Both the position numbers and the translations under genes were made by a program. From Jaapia argillacea MUCL 33604 (taxonomy: Eukaryota; Basidiomycota; Agaricomycetes; Jaapiales; Jaapiaceae): a DNA stretch of 64,000 bases. This document shows positions 57,901 to 64,000 of this stretch, piece by piece. The stretch spans positions 1,174,761 to 1,238,760 of the forward strand of contig KL197711.1 of assembly GCA_000697665.1 (NCBI GenBank), in the 5' to 3' direction. How positions within the stretch are numbered: the stretch's first letter is position 1; each line of letters begins with the position of its first letter. Under the pieces are notes generated by a model. The model searched no databases, was not told where the DNA came from, and saw only the letters and a program-made list of their open reading frames with translations.

Positions 57901-59669
57901 ATACTAGAGCAAGAATATAATAATACGGTGCATATTTCTCGTCTATGTCTCCTCTGATAGCTGACAGTGGTGCATCCGCTTAGATCATTCCTATTTATTG
58001 CCAAGCCCTGCGCATACTCCAATCATGCCCACCATGCTTGGAAGATTTGCACCAGCTTGCACCTTTTCTGGCTGCTGCTTTTGTTCGCGTGCCTCCTCCA
58101 GCTCTTGGTCCTTGTAGTTTCAAAACATTCTGGGAAGCCACGTATTCTCCTCTCAACATTTCACGAGATCGCTGCCCAGTTCTTCTTAAGCCGTGCCTCG
58201 GCGCCTTGTTCGACGCCTACGGCGGTGATTTCCCCACCGGATGGTCGGACTCTGTCTCGGTCCTCGTTGTCAGCTATCATGCTCTGTCCTTTTCCCCAAC
58301 GACGACTGATTTCGCCTGCTAATAGGACTCTTTCGTCGTTTCTGATTCGCAACCTTCAAAGGAAGACATAAGCCATGTCTCTGCACACGACGCGGATATT
58401 TCGAGATACCCACACGAGTCCAAAAGCGGACCGTCCGATCATATTCAAGGAGCCCCAGTATTTCAAACACCCACTCCCCCAGCACCATGCTCGAACCGAG
58501 GCCACGATTTCGCTAGAAACGATGACACCATTTCCCTACAACCCATCCAAGGACACCGTCAAAGCCCCAGCAACGCTGTTCCACCTGACTCCCCGAGCCT
58601 GGGTGCGCTGCCCCTGGGTACGCGTAAGATTGAAGAAATGCCATTGGTTTTGTCGGATGCGTCCTTCCAATCTGATAGGGATTATGTGAGAGGTAATGTG
58701 GCGTACTTCTCCAGTCCGCATCGAGGACTCATGGTTTGAATAGGCCACCTCGAATCGAAACGACGGCGTGTTGACTGGACGTCCGAGCATGGTCATCTCA
58801 CGGCATCAGCCCGGAGCATCGAATCCCCAAGTAATAGATCCCTTAAAGCCACTAGTAGCCCTGCCGGTGGCCGGCTATCTGCCCAGACTCGGTTTGAAGG
58901 AACGATTCTGCCGTCAACAATCTACCGCCCTCGAAGTCAGTCAGACACTCCAACGAGATTACTCTCTCCCGTCACGCAAAGACGATCAGCGTCTACACCC
59001 CTTGACCAATCGGCGCGCTTAGATCCTGATCGATCAGTATCCCTTGGCGAACACGATATGCGTTTGTCTACTTCGCTGGAAAGAAGTCGATTTAGGTCGT
59101 CTTCGAACCGCTCAACCTCATCAGAGCCAGACGAGGAGGAATACGCTTCTTGGGAAATTGGAATGGTCTCATCCGACTTTGGGGGTGATCCAGAATCATC
59201 TGGTGGGTTGGCCTTCGTCAAGACGTCTGTTCTCTATTGATATGACATTGCCATTTGACCAGCCTGTGGGGACGTGCCAGAGAGCCAGTTTTCTGAGAGT
59301 CTAGGCAAGAACTTGAAGAGCACTCGCAGTTCACCCGCCCGCATGACGATTTCTCTGTTACCGGTGTCCCCGGGAACGGGAGCATCATCTCTCGAAACCG
59401 GCACTCGCTCTACCAGCCTTGAAGGGAAACGATCACAGACGGCACCAGCGATCTCATCCGCAGAACCTCGATTTCTGCCACCACCTCTGCGCCGAGCGCA
59501 TACAACCTCCAGAAATTTGGAAGCTCTTCACAGAGTATACGAGACCGTGGCGGATGATGCTTCACAGTTGCCGGTGGACGATCTGCTACAAGCCCAACGT
59601 TTGGTGAACCAAATGGGGCATCTTTTGAATGAGCAGATGGCTAAGCGCTTAGGCGGGGACATGCGATAG
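54978..59669 (+). CDS. RIF1-like protein, copy B (divergent tandem paralogue)
   Basis: At least ten exons from ATG 54978 (MPTPPLWSLAPPAMKESVFQ) to the stop at 59667-59669, roughly 1,360 residues. It aligns with copy A over the helical repeat region. SPINTLV matches SPVAKIV. LGDLLQALVKI matches LSDMLTALLAI. RTYALLVWILRTQRLP matches KTCALSIWLLQIQRLP. GPQWAISVLASLTVLS matches GPVWALCVMANLLILL, and TWEGAVALIVIPV matches TWDGIVALLAVPF. It starts about 100 residues later than A and so lacks A's RVxF/SILK pair. Its disordered C-terminal part has KRRRVDW at 58758-58778, an RVxF-type motif. It ends in a helix (QLPVDDLLQAQRLVNQMGHLLNEQMAKRL) not seen in A. Whether it keeps Rif1 function is unknown. Confidence 0.78.
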
Positions 59670-59883
59670 ATGCGTGAAGAAGCGCTACGAGAGGACGACG
59701 AAACCATGCTAGACTGGGCCAAGAGACACTATCATTATTATTCTATTATCTATCCGCATCATGTACATACGCATTGGTTAGGGATCTCATCGGTTTGCTC
59801 GAGTTATCAGCACCTCGATTGCGAGGCCATCACGGCACGGCCGCCCCATGGTGATACTGTTTTGGTGAGTTTGAAGAGCCACA

Positions 59884-62335
59884 TCATTCGAAGACCTGAC
59901 AGCCGTAATCTTCGTTGCCTTCCCGCACGAAAGTGACGATGTGATCTGAACAAAGCAAGTGTCAGGAAACCTCAAGAAGAGTGCTATGGAAGACCAACCT
60001 CCTAACGTCCTAGTCGTGAACCCAACTTCGCAATAGCAGCTGCGATTGAGATTGTGTGAGACACTGCTCGTGCAAAAGAAAGGCTGCTGAGCTTACAAAT
60101 AATCTAAAAGGGAAACGTGCGTGAGTAACTGGCTACGTTGGTATGAATATGCGATGTGATAGTTGACGTACATATCCATTTCCTCTTGAAAACCTCTACT
60201 TCTTGCGCACCGTTCTTACCGCCCATGACATCAGGGTACTCTTTCACCAAAGCGGGTACGATGACAGAATCAAATTTTTGAAGGAATGCTTGGCGCCAGT
60301 GTCGTAGAGTTCGGGCGTAATGAGGACCGATGTTCGAAACCTAGGTTGATGAAATCGACTTGTCAGAATGGATGTTATGAGATACGAAATATAAGTGTAG
60401 AAACAGGAGACAAATAAGCTGGAAGGCTGGCTATATGCGCATGAAAATGGGGTATACCGGCCCCCAATTACCCGTACGCTAGCTGTTTGCCCATGGACAA
60501 GGGGGTACGACACAATAGTGGGTATATGCCGAAGTAGGAACAATTATCGAGGGAGACACGAGGAAGGGATGAACGTACCGAATCTACAACAAGTTTTCCC
60601 TTCGAACCTTTGTTTAGAGTTTCTAAAAGGAGAGTCAAGGTCGGCAGGAAACCTCCGGGGAAGACTATGAATTTCGGAGGAGAGCAGACGGTGAGCATTT
60701 TACGAGAGGAAAGGGACAAGTAGACTCACTCTGTGGTCCAGGCAAACAGAGACAAGAATCAGACAGCCTCAAAGGAACAAGATAGACGAGTATCATACCC
60801 ATTTCCTGATGAAATCAATTTCACTCTTGTACGTCTCGAATCCTATTCGGTGGACACGATTAACAAGGTAACGCCCAAAGAGAAAGAAAGATACTCACTA
60901 GCCTCAGGCAAAGTAATGCCCTGAATGACACCAACACCAGTACGCAAGTTCAAAGCCCAATCAATAACACTCCAATACTCCTCCAAAAACTCCCCACCAA
61001 CGGCTTCGACCATCTCCACACTAACCACTCGATCAAAATAGCCCTTCCATTCCTCTTTCTTTTTGATGTCACGATAATCCATAAGGTGAACGTGAACACT
61101 ACTGCCTTCAGCCAAAGGTGCGAAACCATCGTCACCATGTCCAGTAGATTGGCTTTCGGCGCTGCGGCGAAGGAGGTCTAAGACATATTGTCTTTGATAG
61201 GTCGACAGGGTAATCGTATGGATCTCGACTCCAGGAACGGTCCGGGCGACGAGGAGAGAAAGGCTACCCCAACCTGAACCAATTTCGAGAATCTTGTAGC
61301 CCGGTTGAACACGAGCCCTGGAGAGGATGTGATTGAGTTTTCGGAGTTGTCCTGCGTAGAGTGGGTCTGGATGCGACTGGGGGAATGGAGGGAGAAAGTG
61401 TGCGTCGTTGTGTAATTGCTCTGAGGAGTTGGTAGATGAGACGGAAGAGGAGGAGGCGGAGGTAGTAGGTGGTGTTAATGGGGCAGGATGGGAGACTCGA
61501 GTGAGGTGTTGACCACCACTCCATGCTCCCTTCTCACCAGATAATTCCTTGAGGTCGCCATCGAGATCATCAAAGATGGCACACGAGTAAGTCATATCCC
61601 GACTCAGGAATCCTGCATAAGTAATTCCCAAAGTCAGGTTTGAAACCCAAAGTACAAGGATGGAAAATACCTTTGAACATTTCATTGCTGATATCATAAT
61701 GGGCAGAGATATTCGATCGTGAATTACCGATTGAATTGACGAAGCGGTACGAGGTGAGTTTCTGTGGGATACTGAAGAAATAGGATGCTTTGGAGGACAT
61801 GTTCGAGAGGTTATCCTTGTTATACAGGAAGAGCTAATTATTGAGACACCTCATGTAAATATATGCGCATGTAGTCAGCGAAAGAGACAACTGACCAGGA
61901 AAATAGAGACGAGATCATCACATTCTACATCTCCATACATGTAAGCCTCCGCAAAACCCAGATCGCTCATGGTACAAAGTCGTATCCAGAACACATCATC
62001 GACAACGCGTAGTTCTGCCTTGAGATCAGGCATCGGGTTCTCCGCCTCCTGCTTCGAACCAGGGGCGGGGAAGGTATATATGTGGTCGTAGGTGAGAACT
62101 CGGAGTTGACCTGTCGTTATATTCTGCATCAAGCTGAAAAATCCTGAATAAATCAGATGGAAAATGGGATGCACCACTGGCGAACGTACGCGACTACGGC
62201 GGCTTCTGCCAACCTCGAAATTGGTTTCCAGCCCGTCTTGAACGCAGCCTCCCTCAGCGTAGTCCACGCCGAATCGGCCAAGCCGGCTAAGGAGAGGGAA
62301 TGTTTGGAGGGCGTGTCGAGGAGAAGGTCAGACAT
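59884..62335 (-). CDS. Cyclopropane-fatty-acyl-phospholipid synthase-like methyltransferase
   Basis: SAM-dependent enzyme of the CFA/mycolic-acid synthase family, adding a methylene or methyl group to an acyl chain or sphingoid base. The start is ATG at 62335 (MSDLLLDTPSKHSLSL); about nine exons follow. The N-terminal substrate-binding domain (GQLRVLTYDHIYTFP, FAEAYMYGDVECDD) precedes NISAHYDISNEMFK and LSRDMTYSCAIF, the canonical CFA blocks. SAM motif I is YKILEIGSGWGSLSLLVA. YFDRVVSVEMVEAVG follows with its conserved Glu. The C-terminal part has IFPGGFLPTL, NIGPHYARTLRHWR, KRKWIYYFCYCEVGFTTRTLG and a stop at 59884-59886. The Ser-rich insert before the SAM domain is unusual. One exon is apparently just 7 nt (60097-60103). 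Exact product unknown. Confidence 0.85.
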
Positions 62336-63822
62336 TTGGAAGGGGGAACAAAAGGTGAACTGTCGAGCTGGCTCATGATGGAGGTTATAGAGACGGTGAG
62401 GATCTGAACTGACAGCGACATGGAAATGTCTTTGCTCGATCGTCACGCTGGATCGACGATCGTGACACGCCGTGACGGCTTCTTTCGCAGCGGCGTGCTT
62501 TTGGAGGATTTTGCTTGGTGTCAATCCTCAGCCTTTTTCATTTCTTGAAGCTGGAGTTCCCTGTTGGCAGCGATCTACAAGAAATGGCTCCTCGTATCCC
62601 TTTCTTCGACCTCCCGCTTGAAGACGTTACCACATATTCCAACAAATACCCGCACACCAGTCGTGGGATCCACTGCTGCGACCTTCGATCCCGGATGAGG
62701 ATCGCTCAGAATTGCCTTATCGCTCTCACCCTCGCCTCACTGCAGCTCGCCATCGCCCCTTGACGTCTCATTTCAGCTCTTTTTGGAAAAAGAGTGCTCT
62801 TGCTGCGGTGCCAGGACACGTCAGTGCTCTCGCGGAAGCGAAACATCCTCCGGGTATGCATCATATCGCACGTCCGAGTACTTGTCATGTTCCTCTCGAC
62901 TCGGGATGTGTACCTGATATACTTTGTGGATGCTACGGGCTTGTGGCCGATAGAAATCTCTGTAGTATCGCGGCAGTTAGTCGCCTACGGGGCTTCCATA
63001 AGGGTTGACCATTATCCCTTGGCTGCAACCAACCCTCGACATTGAGTGCTAGGTCCTGAAGGGTGGTCGCTTGGCTGCTGGCGGAGTGTAGTCCCAACGA
63101 ATTGAACTGAGCCAATTTTTGTCTCTTCGAATGACCAGACGCACTCGTTGCCCTCGCGACACCCCAACTTTCCTTCACCGGTCACCTGTGACATGGACGC
63201 GTAAAGCCAAAAGATGGGCCATACTCCAGTGGAGCAGTGATTTCCGTCTTGGGCGAAAAGAAGCGAACGCGTAATGCTTCCATCCTTCTCGTCTGCTTCT
63301 TTCATCCTTCACGCCAAGTCCTGCTGCCTTCCTTGGTTCCTCCTTTTGCACCTCACAACAGATCACTCTTCCTGCTGCCCAATTTCTGCCTTCAAGTTGG
63401 ATGGCGAGCCGTCCGCGAATTCCGCTCAAGCATACCCGTACACATGAGCATGGGGAAGGCATATGCGTAATACGACTACGATAAACATTTGGGACTGTTC
63501 TGCACCACCCATAACGCTATCCCGACGAAAACTAGCGGGTTGCGAGAAGGAACTTGTTGCCAGGCCATCGTGCATCATGTGCGGCTTGTGTGCGGCACCC
63601 GAAACGACTTCTCCTCTTCGGATGCCGCGAAAGAAATCACCTGTGACCGGATCTTCTCTCGTGGAGCATTTGGTATAAAGTCAACCACTTTCCTGTTCAC
63701 AACACCAAGTCCCCTACTGTCTTTCCTTCCCCTTTGTCAACGTCGACGTACCTCTTCTCACTCTTTCAACCACAAGTCAACTTTAACCAAATACCCACCA
63801 CCTCACCGTAACATCGAAGAGA
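62336..63822. other. Divergent 1.5-kb intergenic region
   Basis: Lies between the CFA-type gene and the KNH-type gene. The plus frame 62515-62763 and minus frame 63175-63462 have no recognised domain. A GTATAAAG at about 63671-63678 is 150 bp before the last gene's ATG and is followed by a C/T-rich leader. Confidence 0.45.
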
Positions 63823-64000
63823 ATGTTCCCCCGTCTCCCCGCTCTTGTCGCCTCTATTCTCCTCCTTGCTTCCGCGGCCCACTCATCTCCGACACCAGCG
63901 GCTGCTACCGAGCTCATCGTCTACAGCCCACCCATCACCTCCCCTACAGCCGGCCAGATTTGGCCCAAAGGCTCGATCCAAACCGTCACCTGGGATACCT
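63823..64000 (+). CDS. 5' end of a KRE9/KNH1-type secreted protein (3' end outside window)
   Basis: ATG at 63823 opens 59 codons to the window edge. The N-terminus is a clear signal peptide (MFPRLPALVASILLLASAAHS). It is followed after a short spacer by the start of the KRE9/KNH immunoglobulin-like domain: ITSPTAGQIWPKGSIQTVTWDT. In this family such proteins are cell-wall or GPI-anchored and often have a Ser/Thr-rich stalk, which would lie beyond the window. It resembles the small gene at 52364-52962 in its first domain. Confidence 0.8.
   Translation, partial: MFPRLPALVASILLLASAAHSSPTPAAATELIVYSPPITSPTAGQIWPKGSIQTVTWDT

Noticed and set aside
62515-62763. 82-codon plus frame with a hydrophobic C-terminus
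   Set aside because: No conserved content, lies in the divergent promoter region of the CFA-type gene, and its first ATG context is poor.

Overview
The window is nuclear DNA from a filamentous fungus, almost certainly an Agaricomycotina basidiomycete. Genes are dense and lie on both strands. Most are cut by many short GT-AG introns of about 45-70 nt, base composition is near 50% GC, and there are no bacterial-style operons. A seven-helix protein of the DUF6533 type, an OGFr-domain protein and the set of short-chain dehydrogenases also fit this group. I assembled the gene models by hand from exon frames and splice sites. Where I checked the phase of every join I say so.

Layout from left to right. 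1-655 is the low-complexity 3' end of a gene that starts outside the window. 2.6-5.0 kb holds a divergent pair, deoxyhypusine hydroxylase (minus) and the ribosome-assembly factor MRT4 (plus), whose start codons are only 68 bp apart. 5.7-8.7 kb is a dipeptidyl-peptidase V with a complete Ser/Asp/His triad. Just downstream lies an inverted-repeat element (8731-9878) with arms of about 225 bp, a 9-bp target-site duplication and a sequencing gap in its centre. 10.8-12.7 kb is a coiled-coil acidic protein of unknown function. 12.9-17.5 kb holds two secretory-pathway genes on the minus strand, ERV46-like and VPS45. 17.8-23.1 kb holds three tandem short-chain dehydrogenases, one of which has lost its catalytic tyrosine. 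23.7-26.4 kb has a hypothetical gene, a GSKIP-domain protein and an OGFr-domain protein.

26.4-32.4 kb is a poor region with only unresolved candidate exons. 32.4-34.2 kb is an ECL1/2/3-type zinc-binding protein. 34.2-38.6 kb is again poor. 38.6-43.4 kb, all on the minus strand, holds a small coiled-coil protein, a DUF6533-like seven-helix protein and a proline-rich protein with a linker-histone-like winged helix. 44.3-44.8 kb is a small, probably mitochondrial, membrane protein. 45.2-46.5 kb is a class I fructose-bisphosphate aldolase.

46.9-59.7 kb is the most interesting part: two divergent RIF1-like genes in tandem on the plus strand, separated by a small secreted KRE9/KNH-type gene on the minus strand. 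The first copy has paired RVxF and SILK protein-phosphatase-1 docking motifs at its N-terminus. The second copy lacks that N-terminal region, carries an RVxF-type motif near its C-terminus, and has a predicted C-terminal helix that the first copy lacks. The window closes with a cyclopropane-fatty-acid-synthase-like methyltransferase (59.9-62.3 kb, minus) and the first exon of another KRE9/KNH-type secreted protein. Apart from the tandem families the genes are ordinary housekeeping loci that do not form a pathway.
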